Part shown: positions 1 through 5,655 of the stretch, one piece after another
How positions within the stretch are numbered: the first letter of the stretch is position 1
How the letters are laid out: each line of letters starts with the position of its first letter
Assembly: GCA_022560555.1 (NCBI GenBank)
Contig: JADFSZ010000077.1
Coordinates: 1-8,198, forward strand
Reading direction: 5' to 3'
From: PVC group bacterium
Lineage (GTDB): Bacteria; GCA-001730085; JADFSZ01
DNA: 8,198 nt
Notes under the pieces: model-generated
Databases searched by the model: none
What the model was told of the DNA's origin: nothing
The model's input: only the letters and a program-made list of their open reading frames with translations
Made by a program: the position numbers and the translations under genes

Positions 1-220
1 AATAGGACGGGGTATCTCCTTTGAGTAGGGTTTTTTCGCGGAATAACTTGGAAATTTGTTCAAGTTTAAGATCTCGAATTTTATTATTATTACGCTCAAC
101 TCGATACAAAATGTCTTCGGGCAAAAATCGGGACTGCGCTTTTAACTCTCCATGGGGACAAGCTACCGCAACGACAATAAACATACTCCCCAATATCCAT
201 TTCGCAAAGCTCCGGTTCAT
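1..220 (-). CDS. Exported protein of unknown function, N-terminal part (runs off the left edge)
   Basis: On the minus strand an open frame begins with ATG at 220 and continues without a stop for 73 codons to the window edge. It starts MNRSFAKWILGSMFIVVAVA, a classic signal peptide: a short basic N-terminus and then a hydrophobic core of about 13 residues. The next residue is Cys21 (AVA-C), so a weak lipobox is possible; otherwise signal peptidase I could cut near KAQ-S at residue 29-30. The mature part is charged and likely helical (VERNNNKIRDLKLEQISKLF). A perfect AGGAGG lies at 232-237, 11 bases upstream, which is slightly long but supports this start. The protein family cannot be identified from 73 residues. 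It lies downstream of the small membrane-protein gene at 347-646 on the same strand, 126 bases away, with a possible promoter of its own. Confidence 0.75.
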   Translation of the reverse strand, partial: MNRSFAKWILGSMFIVVAVACPHGELKAQSRFLPEDILYRVERNNNKIRDLKLEQISKLFREKTLLKGDTPSY

Positions 221-254
221 TTCCCAACAAGCCTCCTATATCGGTCATGTATAT

Positions 255-290
255 ATAATACGTATAACCCATTTCCCTTATTCAAAGCAA
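255..290 (-). promoter_or_regulatory. Possible sigma70 promoter for the exported-protein gene
   Basis: On the minus strand TTGCTT (285-290) is separated by 17 bases from TTATAC (262-267). An alternative -10, TATTAT (255-260), follows TTGAAT (280-285) at a long spacing of 19. Both readings point to the AGGAGG and ATG at 220. The matches are partial, and the AT-rich context makes chance matches likely. Confidence 0.35.
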
Positions 291-301
291 GGGGCTTTTT
301 T
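275..301. terminator. Possible weak bidirectional terminator hairpin
   Basis: CCCTT (275-279) can pair with AAGGG (289-293), and alternatively AAAGC (284-288) with GCTTT (294-298). A T6 run at 296-301 follows on the plus strand. The site lies 46 bases downstream of the stop of the minus-strand gene at 347-646, where a terminator would be expected. However, the T-run is on the plus-strand side, where no gene ends, and the stems have only 5 pairs. Confidence 0.25.
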
Positions 302-346
302 AATAAAAACGCTTTCGTCCTTATTTTATCAATAGGTTCGGAAGTT

Positions 347-646
347 TCAAGAAAGGTCTTTTTTGACAAAATTCTTCGTGATAAACGAATGGATCCAGAG
401 GGAAAATTTCGTGATGAGATAGAAATTGATCGTGAGCGCCAATGCAAGGCCAATCAGAGCCACCAATAAGGACATAATACTGTGAAGGTCGGACATATCT
501 TTCTGAACGCCAAGCCCCAAATCGCTCCCTAAGAGCCCGGCCAGACACGCCAGAATCCCCACCATCAAGCAAAAAAATCCAAAAAACATGAATAAGGATA
601 AAAACAAGGGTTGCTGTGTTTTGAGATCTTGTTCGTCCATTCGCAT
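347..646 (-). CDS. Small two-helix inner-membrane protein, unknown function
   Basis: A 99-residue product (MRMDEQDLKTQQPLFLSLFM...). The first helix spans about residues 12-41 and is rich in Phe, Leu and Gly. A short soluble loop containing KDMSDLHS follows, then a second helix at about residues 56-82 (MSLLVALIGLALALTINFYL), and a basic C-terminal tail (KNFVKKDLS). This is the topology of a small integral membrane protein; no family is recognised. ATG codons at 646 and 640 are both possible. The second has a GGGG run 7 bases upstream and may be the real start, giving 97 residues. A convincing promoter at 693-720 precedes the gene, which raises confidence that it is real. Overlapping frames on the same strand lack this clean membrane pattern. 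Confidence 0.65.
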   Translation of the reverse strand: MRMDEQDLKTQQPLFLSLFMFFGFFCLMVGILACLAGLLGSDLGLGVQKDMSDLHSIMSLLVALIGLALALTINFYLITKFSLWIHSFITKNFVKKDLS

Positions 647-664
647 GCCCCATTTGTGGAAGGT

Positions 665-681
665 AAAATATGCCCGCGCTA
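665..681. repeat. 17-bp dispersed repeat, copy 1
   Basis: AAAATATGCCCGCGCTA occurs here and again, exactly and in the same orientation, at 7836-7852. Read on the minus strand, this copy lies in the presumed 5' leader of the 347-646 gene, between its -10 box and its start. Its GC-rich core stands out in an AT-rich leader. Function is unknown. Confidence 0.6.
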
Positions 682-692
682 CTTAATGTATT

Positions 693-720
693 ATTTTATC
701 CTAATTTCTAATGATGTCAA
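693..720 (-). promoter_or_regulatory. Sigma70-type promoter for the small membrane-protein gene
   Basis: On the minus strand a perfect -35 TTGACA (715-720) is followed after 16 bases by TAAAAT (693-698), five of six matches to the -10 consensus. Transcription would start near 686 and leave a leader of about 40-45 bases before the ATG at 646/640. This is one of the best promoter matches in the window. Confidence 0.7.
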
Positions 721-740
721 AGATTTAAGTCAACAAAGTG

Positions 741-780
741 TTTCACAAGATTTCACGCAATTTCACCAAGTTTCCCAAGC
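741..780. repeat. Four tandem 10-bp repeats upstream of the promoter
   Basis: The plus strand reads TTTCACAAGA, TTTCACGCAA, TTTCACCAAG, TTTCCCAAGC in four uninterrupted 10-base units; on the minus strand the core is GTGAAA. The period is close to one helical turn, so a protein bound to each unit would sit on the same face of the DNA. The array ends 20 bases upstream of the minus-strand -35 box, a normal place for activator or UP-type contacts. The array is flanked by 9-bp direct repeats CAAAGTGTT at 734-742 and 780-788. The repeats are seen directly; the regulatory role is inferred. Confidence 0.6.
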
Positions 781-783
781 AAA

Positions 784-811
784 GTGTTCGCATTAATGAA
801 TCAACGAACAC
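784..811. promoter_or_regulatory. 28-bp dyad, possible operator
   Basis: GTGTTCG (784-790) and CGAACAC (805-811) are perfect inverted arms around a 14-base centre. The centre contains the self-complementary octamer CATTAATG (791-798). This resembles a binding site for a dimeric regulator more than a terminator, since no T-run follows. It adjoins the 10-bp repeat array and could serve the minus-strand promoter at 693-720 or transcripts running right toward wecE. Confidence 0.4.
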
Positions 812-1246
812 CCGTCATATTCTTTTATGCTCCGGGGTCTTAAAAATAACCTGAAGTCATTTTCAAGTTTAAGGGAATCAAAACTAAAGAACAAAAAGCA
901 AACAACTTGCTTCTGCTTAATTCTTATGCTAAAATTCTTCTTAAATTCTTTTCTTGCGGGAGACAACAAAAATAAGCCGATCAAACATTCTGAGCTGATG
1001 CTCCAGTGGAAGTTTTGTGATTATGATAAAAAATCTCCCAAGGGTTTTCGTTATTTGGTATGTTAATTTTATTGTTCTGTTCCTCTTAAACCTCTGTCCT
1101 ATTCGGGCTGTTCGTTTTCCGTCAATTAAAGATTATGAATGTCTTCAAACAGAACCACTGACCTTAAAACTCATATTCCAAAACATCGCCTGGATCATCA
1201 ATCGTCAACCTCTTCGCAATAATTCGCTCCCTAAGCAGGCGTCGCT
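812..1246. other. Intergenic stretch upstream of wecE, no convincing full-length gene
   Basis: AT-rich DNA without a recognisable complete gene. Short frames on both strands (for example at 827-1066 plus and 793-984 minus) show no conserved motif, no membrane or signal pattern of note and no good ribosome binding site. The only items worth listing are an extended -10 promoter candidate at 907-935 and the weak 77-codon frame at 1017-1250. Confidence 0.5.
907..935 (+). promoter_or_regulatory. Possible extended -10 promoter toward wecE
   Basis: TTGCTT (907-912), a 17-base spacer and TAAAAT (930-935), with a TG dinucleotide at 927-928 giving the extended -10 form TGcTAAAAT. It would produce a long leader of roughly 300 bases before the wecE start at 1247, or a transcript that also carries the small frame at 1017-1250. 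The -35 is poor. Confidence 0.4.
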
Positions 1247-1250
1247 ATGA
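1017..1250 (+). CDS. Doubtful 77-codon membrane peptide overlapping the wecE start
   Basis: The frame starts at GTG 1017 or ATG 1023, with GGAAG at 1008-1012 as a poor ribosome binding site. Its stop overlaps the wecE start in an ATGA, the usual arrangement of translationally coupled genes. The N-terminus is basic (MIKNLPR) followed by a hydrophobic helix of about 18 residues (VFVIWYVNFIVLFLLNLC); the rest has no recognisable motif. It may be a leader peptide coupling translation into wecE, a decayed gene end, or chance. wecE itself has no strong Shine-Dalgarno site, which is the only positive argument for coupling. Confidence 0.25.
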   Translation: MIMIKNLPRVFVIWYVNFIVLFLLNLCPIRAVRFPSIKDYECLQTEPLTLKLIFQNIAWIINRQPLRNNSLPKQASL

Positions 1251-2392
1251 ACATTCCCTCATCAAAGGCATCTCTGGTCGGAAAGGAGTTAAAAAACATC
1301 AAAAGTGTTTTGACCTCCGGGAAATTGTCAGCCGGATTCTATACAGCCCGATGCACCCGACTCCTGGAAAAACTACACAACGCCAAAAAGATTTTTCTCA
1401 CAACTTCCGGAACGCATGCCTTGGAAATGGCGTCCCACCTTGTAGGATTGGAACCGGGAGATGAGGTAGTTCTTCCGGCTTTCACGTTTGTGTCGACGGC
1501 CAATGTCTTTGCCACGCGTTTAATCCGACCTGTGTTTGTGGATATTAGGCCGGATACGCTGAATATTGATGAACGCATCATTGAACGAGCTCTCTCAAGC
1601 CGGACCAAGGCGATTGTTCCGGTCCATTACGCCGGTGTCGGAGCTGAAATGGATGCCATCCGCAGGATCGCGCAAAAACACCGGCTCTATGTCATCGAAG
1701 ACGCTGCGCAGGGCTGGAACGCGACCTACAAGAACAAATTTTTAGGAACACTGGGGGATTTAGGATTTTACAGTTTTAATCACGATAAAAATTTCACATG
1801 CGGCCAAGGCGGAGCCCTTGTGATCAACAACAAGAAATTTTTTACGCGCTCTGAAATCGTGATCGATAACGGAACAAACCGGGCACAATTCCTTCGAGGC
1901 GAAGTAGATCATTATGAGTGGATCGATATCGGTAGCCGTTATCAGATCTCAGAGATTCTCGCGGCCTTCCTCTATGGTCAGCTCGAGAAACATCAACAGA
2001 TTACAGAGAAGCGCAAAAAACTGTACGATTACTATTACAAAAACCTCGTGCCACTAGCCAAAAAAGAGTGTTTACGCCTGCCCGTGATTCCGCGATCATG
2101 TAAATCCAATAAACATATTTTCTACGTGCTGATGGAAAACAACAAATCGCGCGAAGCGCTCCGAAAAGACCTCAATCAGCACGGCATCCAGGCAACCTTC
2201 CACTTTGTTTCTCTTCATTCCTCACCCATGGGGCGTAAACTGGGATACCGTCCGGGGGACTTCCCCATCACGGAATCCGTCTGCGATACGCTTCTCCGCC
2301 TTCCGATGTATTATACGCTAACGAACAAACTTCAAGACCACGTTATTGACAGAATTTATCGATACTTCGATGAGAAACGCCCCCGGAATTAA
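1247..2392 (+). CDS. wecE: dTDP-4-amino-4,6-dideoxygalactose transaminase, WecE/RffA type
   Basis: This PLP enzyme of the DegT/DnrJ/EryC1/StrS aminotransferase family transfers an amino group, usually from glutamate, to dTDP-4-keto-6-deoxyglucose to give dTDP-4-amino-4,6-dideoxygalactose (Fuc4N) in the cytoplasm; in enterobacteria this feeds common-antigen synthesis. At 381 residues it has full family length. Visible landmarks are GKLSAGFYTARC near residue 25, the cofactor loop TTSGTHALEMA (52-62), PGDEVVLPAFTFVSTANVF (70-88), VDIRPDTLNIDE (98-109), VPVHYAGVGAEMD (124-136), the PLP-binding Asp in VIEDAAQG (149-156), and the Schiff-base Lys181 in DKNFTCGQGGA. WecE-specific stretches GTNRAQFLRGEVDHY and WIDIGSRYQ follow, making WecE more likely than a generic sugar aminotransferase. 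The ATG at 1247 has only a weak AGCAGG-like ribosome site. The gene converges on the three-gene sugar operon and shares four bases with the end of its last gene. Confidence 0.9.
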   Translation: MNIPSSKASLVGKELKNIKSVLTSGKLSAGFYTARCTRLLEKLHNAKKIFLTTSGTHALEMASHLVGLEPGDEVVLPAFTFVSTANVFATRLIRPVFVDIRPDTLNIDERIIERALSSRTKAIVPVHYAGVGAEMDAIRRIAQKHRLYVIEDAAQGWNATYKNKFLGTLGDLGFYSFNHDKNFTCGQGGALVINNKKFFTRSEIVIDNGTNRAQFLRGEVDHYEWIDIGSRYQISEILAAFLYGQLEKHQQITEKRKKLYDYYYKNLVPLAKKECLRLPVIPRSCKSNKHIFYVLMENNKSREALRKDLNQHGIQATFHFVSLHSSPMGRKLGYRPGDFPITESVCDTLLRLPMYYTLTNKLQDHVIDRIYRYFDEKRPRN

Positions 2393-3051
2393 GGTTTGCG
2401 CTGTATTGTATACCCAAAGCTGAATCGATTTGTCTGGGAGTACACAGCATGCCAGAATGGCTTCTCGGGGCTAATCAGAAACAAGCGAAAATTCCATATC
2501 TGATCCATTGAGGTCACAATTCGACCATTATCCGGATCACGATAGCGGAAAAACGATTTTCCGGCTTCTTGGGCATAATTGACGTATAACCGCCAACCGG
2601 GCTTTCTTAAATTTGTATGCCAGCCCATGTATCCCCCGGGAGGATACCAAAAATGTCCGCTCATCTGTATGAGAAGTTTTTCCGGCTCTTCAAAAATGTG
2701 TCCTAAACGCTCACAAATCAGCTTGTCTGCCCGTTGTCTAAGATCAAGTACGGACGCATCCAAAACGGTACCATCCAGATTTTTTGTATGAAACACCATA
2801 CAGTTAGATAAATTCTGTTCAGTCCGAATGTCACTAATATCTTTTCCGGACCGAAGGATTTCCTCAAGGGCCTCGGGAGATACGGACTTTATGGCATTGT
2901 CATCCGTTCGAAAGTCATCTTTCCACTTAGCCTCACCGGCTTTCTTCTGTGCTTCAACACAAGTTAGAATAACATCTTTCAAAACGGAATCTTTTTCCCA
3001 ACCATTGATTTCATGAAAAATCACCTGAGAATCAAAGCTTATTCGCATCAT
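2389..3051 (-). CDS. 2OG-Fe(II)-oxygenase-like protein with HxN in place of HxD
   Basis: A soluble 220-residue protein. The C-terminal half has the layout of a double-stranded beta-helix dioxygenase: YPPGGYMGWHTN (136-147), PGWRLYVNYAQEAGKSFFRY (151-170), a turn with RDPDNG, then PFWHAVYSQTNRFSFGY (198-214). H145 and H201 fit the two iron-binding histidines and R209 the 2-oxoglutarate-binding arginine. The expected acidic ligand of HxD is Asn147 (codon AAT). Such proteins hydroxylate or otherwise oxidise a substrate with 2-oxoglutarate and O2; here substrate and activity are unknown. The N-terminal 120 residues are charged and helical. The gene overlaps the preceding acyltransferase gene by ATGA, so it is translated from the same operon; ATG at 3051 or 3048 can be used. 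It is the last gene of the operon and its stop overlaps that of wecE. Confidence 0.7.
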   Translation of the reverse strand: MMRISFDSQVIFHEINGWEKDSVLKDVILTCVEAQKKAGEAKWKDDFRTDDNAIKSVSPEALEEILRSGKDISDIRTEQNLSNCMVFHTKNLDGTVLDASVLDLRQRADKLICERLGHIFEEPEKLLIQMSGHFWYPPGGYMGWHTNLRKPGWRLYVNYAQEAGKSFFRYRDPDNGRIVTSMDQIWNFRLFLISPEKPFWHAVYSQTNRFSFGYTIQRKP

Positions 3052-3755
3052 GGGACAGCCTTCTTATTTGTCAAATTAAAATTCTTTTTAATGCTAGCCG
3101 GGACGCCGACGGCCAAAACATAATCCGCAAGATCCTGAATAACAACGGCACCGGCCCCGATTTTCACGTGTTTACCGATTTTGATCCGGTCAATCACCGT
3201 TGACGTTATTCCCAAAAATGTACTTTCTCCTATTTCGGAGCAGCCGGCGATACTCACGACCGGACCCACATAACAATGAGAACCAATGACAACGTCATGA
3301 GCAATGTATGATTTTGGCCCTACGTAGATATTATCACCTAATCTGACGTTGGCACAAATCGTACAGTTCATTAAAACGATGCATCCTTCCCCAACTGTCA
3401 CGGTCGAATCGATGTAAGAATCCGGATGGATGAATGTTGTTACCGGAATGTCATGTTTTTTCATTTGCAGAAACACATTTTTTCGAAATTCAATGTGCGC
3501 ATACCCTACCGCATTAAGGACGGAATCAAACTGTCCATTTTTGTATAACAAGGGGACATCCTTGAGAGGGCCCAGGAGAGAACGATGGTATTTGATTAAA
3601 CCCGCAGGCTCAAAATCATCAAACATCCCTACAACTTGTCCCTGCCCTGTTTCTTCGATATAGGGTATCATTTGCTTGGCAAAGAACTGACTCCCGATTA
3701 TAGCGATTCGCGGTCGGGATTTGGTTTTAGAATTATTTTTAGATATGCTTTTCAT
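3048..3755 (-). CDS. NeuD/PglD-like hexapeptide-repeat acyltransferase
   Basis: The enzyme probably acetylates (or formylates or otherwise acylates) an amino or hydroxyl group of a nucleotide sugar in the cytoplasm. From the ATG at 3755 it is 235 residues. It has the two-part structure of this family: a small Rossmann-like N-domain (RIAIIGSQFFAKQMIPYIEE at 16-35, then VVGMFDDFEP) and a left-handed beta-helix of hexapeptide repeats from about residue 110 (IHPDSYIDSTVTVGEGCIVL, VRLGDNIYVGP, IGSHCYVGP, IKIGKHVKIGAGAVV). The C-terminus has the typical VLAVGVPAS. His153 in AHDVVIG aligns with the catalytic His of PglD. A longer frame opens at 3842, but its extra 29 residues overlap the well-conserved end of the GT2 gene, so 3755 is preferred; this leaves a 17-base overlap. 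The likely amine substrate is the 4-amino sugar made by WecE (inference). Confidence 0.85.
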   Translation of the reverse strand: MKSISKNNSKTKSRPRIAIIGSQFFAKQMIPYIEETGQGQVVGMFDDFEPAGLIKYHRSLLGPLKDVPLLYKNGQFDSVLNAVGYAHIEFRKNVFLQMKKHDIPVTTFIHPDSYIDSTVTVGEGCIVLMNCTICANVRLGDNIYVGPKSYIAHDVVIGSHCYVGPVVSIAGCSEIGESTFLGITSTVIDRIKIGKHVKIGAGAVVIQDLADYVLAVGVPASIKKNFNLTNKKAVP

Positions 3756-4665
3756 AAATTTGATATTGTGTTTTTTTAAAAATGCATTCAAGAATTTGGC
3801 GAAGATACTCTCCGAAGATATTGAAAGCGAAAGCAACGCCAAGAATCCACAGCGTCATCGAGACGCCTTTGAGAAGTTGTCCCGGCAAGATCTCAGGCAT
3901 AAAAGTCCATGTCACAAATCCCCAAAGAGCGATGAGTCCACCGGTTAACACCAGTCCCAATCCCCATAGCGCTGCCTGAATAGACAGGGGGCTATCAGCA
4001 ATGAGACCCGCAATAAAAAACCGTGTGAGTTTTCGAAACGTATAATAAGATTGTCCTTCATAACGGATTTTGTGCTGAATGATCAAAGAGCCCCACTTCT
4101 CTGTGGTTTTAGCAAGAAGAATGTTAATATTGGGATTAGGCCTCTCGAATCGCAGAATCTTATCAACGATGCTTTTTCGGATGACGCGAAAACTGCTCAC
4201 CTTCTGCCGGGAATGAACACGAAATATCATACGAAAAAGTTTGTTATACACAAAACTCCCAATTTTACGAAAATGAGAGTAAAGTTTTTTTTGCGGAATT
4301 CCGTAAACGACATCCGCGCCGGACTCATTAAGTTCCCTGATAAGACGGGGAATATCTCCCGGGGAGTATTGCAAATCGTCATCTAGCGTGATAATATTTT
4401 GGCCTGAGGCATGCCGAAATCCGCACATGAGGGCATTGTGCTGTCCATAATTTTGATCAAGTCGTATGATTTTGACGTTTGCGTCTGAAGCATGTAGTTG
4501 CAAGAGCACATCCCAGCTGGCCCCGTCACCGCTGTCATCAACAAAAATGAGTTCATAGTCCGCATTGATCTCTCGAAAGACCTGACGAACTTGCTTGGCC
4601 AATTCATGCAAAACCGACCGCGTTCGATAAACGGGAACGACAATGGAGCTTAAGGTCTGGGACAT
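3739..4665 (-). CDS. GT2 polyprenyl-phosphate glycosyltransferase, ArnC/GtrB/DPM1-like
   Basis: A membrane-anchored GT-A glycosyltransferase predicted to move a sugar from a nucleotide donor to undecaprenyl phosphate at the cytoplasmic face. Motifs in order (numbered from the GTG at 4668): SIVVPVYRT (8-16), ELIFVDDSGDGAS (39-51), LDQNYGQHNALMCGFRHASG (70-89), the metal-binding DDD-LQ (96-100), PGDIPRLI, and SSFRVIRKS (158-166). Two C-terminal membrane helices lie at about 228-257 and 266-288, followed by FGEYLRQILE and a basic tail, the standard ending of this subfamily. GTG at 4668 or ATG at 4665 can start it; the ATG is taken here. It is the first gene of the minus-strand operon, with a promoter candidate at 4738-4766. 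Sugar identity cannot be read from the sequence; a 4-amino-4,6-dideoxyhexose fits the neighbours. It is a plausible donor-maker for the DUF2079 protein at 5656-7527. Confidence 0.88.
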   Translation of the reverse strand: MSQTLSSIVVPVYRTRSVLHELAKQVRQVFREINADYELIFVDDSGDGASWDVLLQLHASDANVKIIRLDQNYGQHNALMCGFRHASGQNIITLDDDLQYSPGDIPRLIRELNESGADVVYGIPQKKLYSHFRKIGSFVYNKLFRMIFRVHSRQKVSSFRVIRKSIVDKILRFERPNPNINILLAKTTEKWGSLIIQHKIRYEGQSYYTFRKLTRFFIAGLIADSPLSIQAALWGLGLVLTGGLIALWGFVTWTFMPEILPGQLLKGVSMTLWILGVAFAFNIFGEYLRQILECIFKKTQYQIYEKHI

Positions 4666-4691
4666 CACCTGGATTCCCGCATTGTCCTTGC

Positions 4692-4721
4692 CTCTTGAGC
4701 AAGAGACGCGCTATTCATAGC
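4692..4721. promoter_or_regulatory. Two short palindromes in the leader of the GT2 operon
   Basis: CTCTTG-AG-CAAGAG (4692-4705) is a perfect 14-base inverted repeat, and GCTAT-TC-ATAGC (4710-4721) is a second one five bases away. Both lie between the promoter candidate and the GT2 start, so they could be operator half-sites or small RNA hairpins in the leader. No T-run follows. Their role is speculative. Confidence 0.3.
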
Positions 4722-4737
4722 ATGGCAACTTTACTAC

Positions 4738-4766
4738 AGTTTACTGACACTTACCCCACAAGTCAA
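4738..4766 (-). promoter_or_regulatory. Promoter candidate for the GT2-acyltransferase-oxygenase operon
   Basis: On the minus strand TTGACT (4761-4766) is followed at exactly 17 bases by TAAACT (4738-4743), five and four matches of six. Transcription would start near 4731 and leave a leader of about 65 bases. It is the best match upstream of the operon. Confidence 0.45.
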
Positions 4767-4836
4767 GCTTGCCTATGGCTGTATTTCAAAGCCCTCTCTC
4801 CCTCAGTGGCCGTAACGAAAAAATACAAGATCTACA

Positions 4837-4944
4837 ATGACAGAACCGAAAAAGGAAGCGGCCCTTATGGATCGACGTAGCTATCAGTGTTTGTTTGACA
4901 GAGCACTAGTCTCTAGAGTTTTTTGTGTGTACCTGGCGATTTAA
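4837..4944 (+). CDS. Doubtful 35-residue reading frame, possible gene remnant
   Basis: ATG at 4837 opens MTEPKKEAAL, continues MDRRSYQCLFDRALVSRVF and stops at TAA 4942-4944. The charged start followed by a hydrophobic end looks like a natural N-terminus. There is no ribosome binding site, no recognised family and no continuation. It may be a decayed 5' gene fragment or chance. The rest of the 326 bases between the divergent genes holds only the regulatory candidates listed separately. Confidence 0.15.
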   Translation: MTEPKKEAALMDRRSYQCLFDRALVSRVFCVYLAI

Positions 4945-4981
4945 AAGTTCTAGTATTAAAATAAAGTTTTTTTACAGTTAC

Positions 4982-4986
4982 GGAGG
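4982..4986 (+). promoter_or_regulatory. Ribosome binding site that fixes a TTG start
   Basis: GGAGG, extending to GGAGGT, sits 5 bases before TTG at 4992. No ATG or GTG lies in the right position; the first in-frame ATG is codon 42, after the first membrane helix. The site therefore decides for the TTG start. Confidence 0.75.
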
Positions 4987-4991
4987 TATCG

Positions 4992-5627
4992 TTGAAAAGG
5001 AAATTTTTAACTACTTGTTTTCATATTTTTATCTGCTTACTGTTCACCTTATCGATACTTGCCATTGTTTACTCAATCGGCCGGGCTACAGGAAAACCCT
5101 TGTCCGGTTTGACCATGGATCCCGCCGAAACATTTCACGCCGTCCCTTATGTCGGAATTCTTTCTTATCTTGGAATAATGTTATGGGCTGCAACATTCGG
5201 CGTTTGCCTGATAGGGGGCTTGATATTACGTCAGCAGCATTGCCATCCCGGAAGATTTTTGTTGGCTACAGCAATGTTTAGTCTCCTGCTAACCCTTGAT
5301 GACGCGTTGTTATTTCACGAACAAATTTTTCCTCATTATCTGCATATTCCTCAGCCGGTGGTCATGGTGAGCTATGTTGTAATTATGACAGCATACCTCC
5401 TTGCCTTTTTCCGATTAATCCTGACGACAGAATACATTTTATTTGTTTTGGCCCTCATATCTTTAGGCATATCGGCAGGGATGGATCAGCTTCTTGGGCC
5501 CAGTGATCTGGAAAACGTTATTGAGGACTGTTTTAAATTTACTGGAATTGTTTTCTGGTTTAGCTACTTTTTAAGTACAGCTAATGAAATGATCCAAAAA
5601 AACCCATCCCTCAATCACATGACATAA
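4992..5627 (+). CDS. Six-helix integral membrane protein with conserved-looking Asp/His/Glu positions, unknown function
   Basis: 211 residues, about six membrane helices at roughly 8-30, 53-78, 88-105, 121-142, 147-165 and 178-196. Polar and charged residues sit at or inside helix ends: TLDDALLFHE (101-110), D165 in SAGMDQLL, and EDCFKFTG (178-185). Buried DD...HE and ED..K patterns in a small polytopic protein suggest metal binding, proton transfer or a catalytic centre, but no enzyme family is recognised and no function is claimed. The start is TTG with a strong Shine-Dalgarno site. It is transcribed away from the GT2 operon and toward the DUF2079 gene, with only 28 bases between the two stops and no obvious terminator there. 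It has no same-strand neighbour within the window. Confidence 0.8.
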   Translation: MKRKFLTTCFHIFICLLFTLSILAIVYSIGRATGKPLSGLTMDPAETFHAVPYVGILSYLGIMLWAATFGVCLIGGLILRQQHCHPGRFLLATAMFSLLLTLDDALLFHEQIFPHYLHIPQPVVMVSYVVIMTAYLLAFFRLILTTEYILFVLALISLGISAGMDQLLGPSDLENVIEDCFKFTGIVFWFSYFLSTANEMIQKNPSLNHMT

Positions 5628-5655
5628 GCTCAATTGCAACAAAACCCGCTCAGAA

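Noticed and set aside
321-653. Alternative 110-codon minus-strand frame overlapping the small membrane protein
   Set aside because: It lacks the clean two-helix pattern and has many charged residues scattered through it; it is a frame shadow of 347-646.
741-780. CRISPR-like array
   Set aside because: Units are 10 bases with no spacers and no cas genes nearby.
734-788. 9-bp direct repeats CAAAGTGTT as a transposon target-site duplication
   Set aside because: Only 37 bases lie between them, with no inverted ends or transposase; they are more simply part of the repeat array.
3756-3842. Longer N-terminus for the acyltransferase (29 extra residues)
   Set aside because: It overlaps the conserved C-terminus of the GT2 gene, and the extra residues do not resemble the family, whose Rossmann-like strand begins shortly after the ATG at 3755.
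4895-4923. Perfect TTGACA at 4895-4900 as promoter of the six-helix membrane protein
   Set aside because: The positions 16-18 bases downstream read as a T-run without a usable -10 box.
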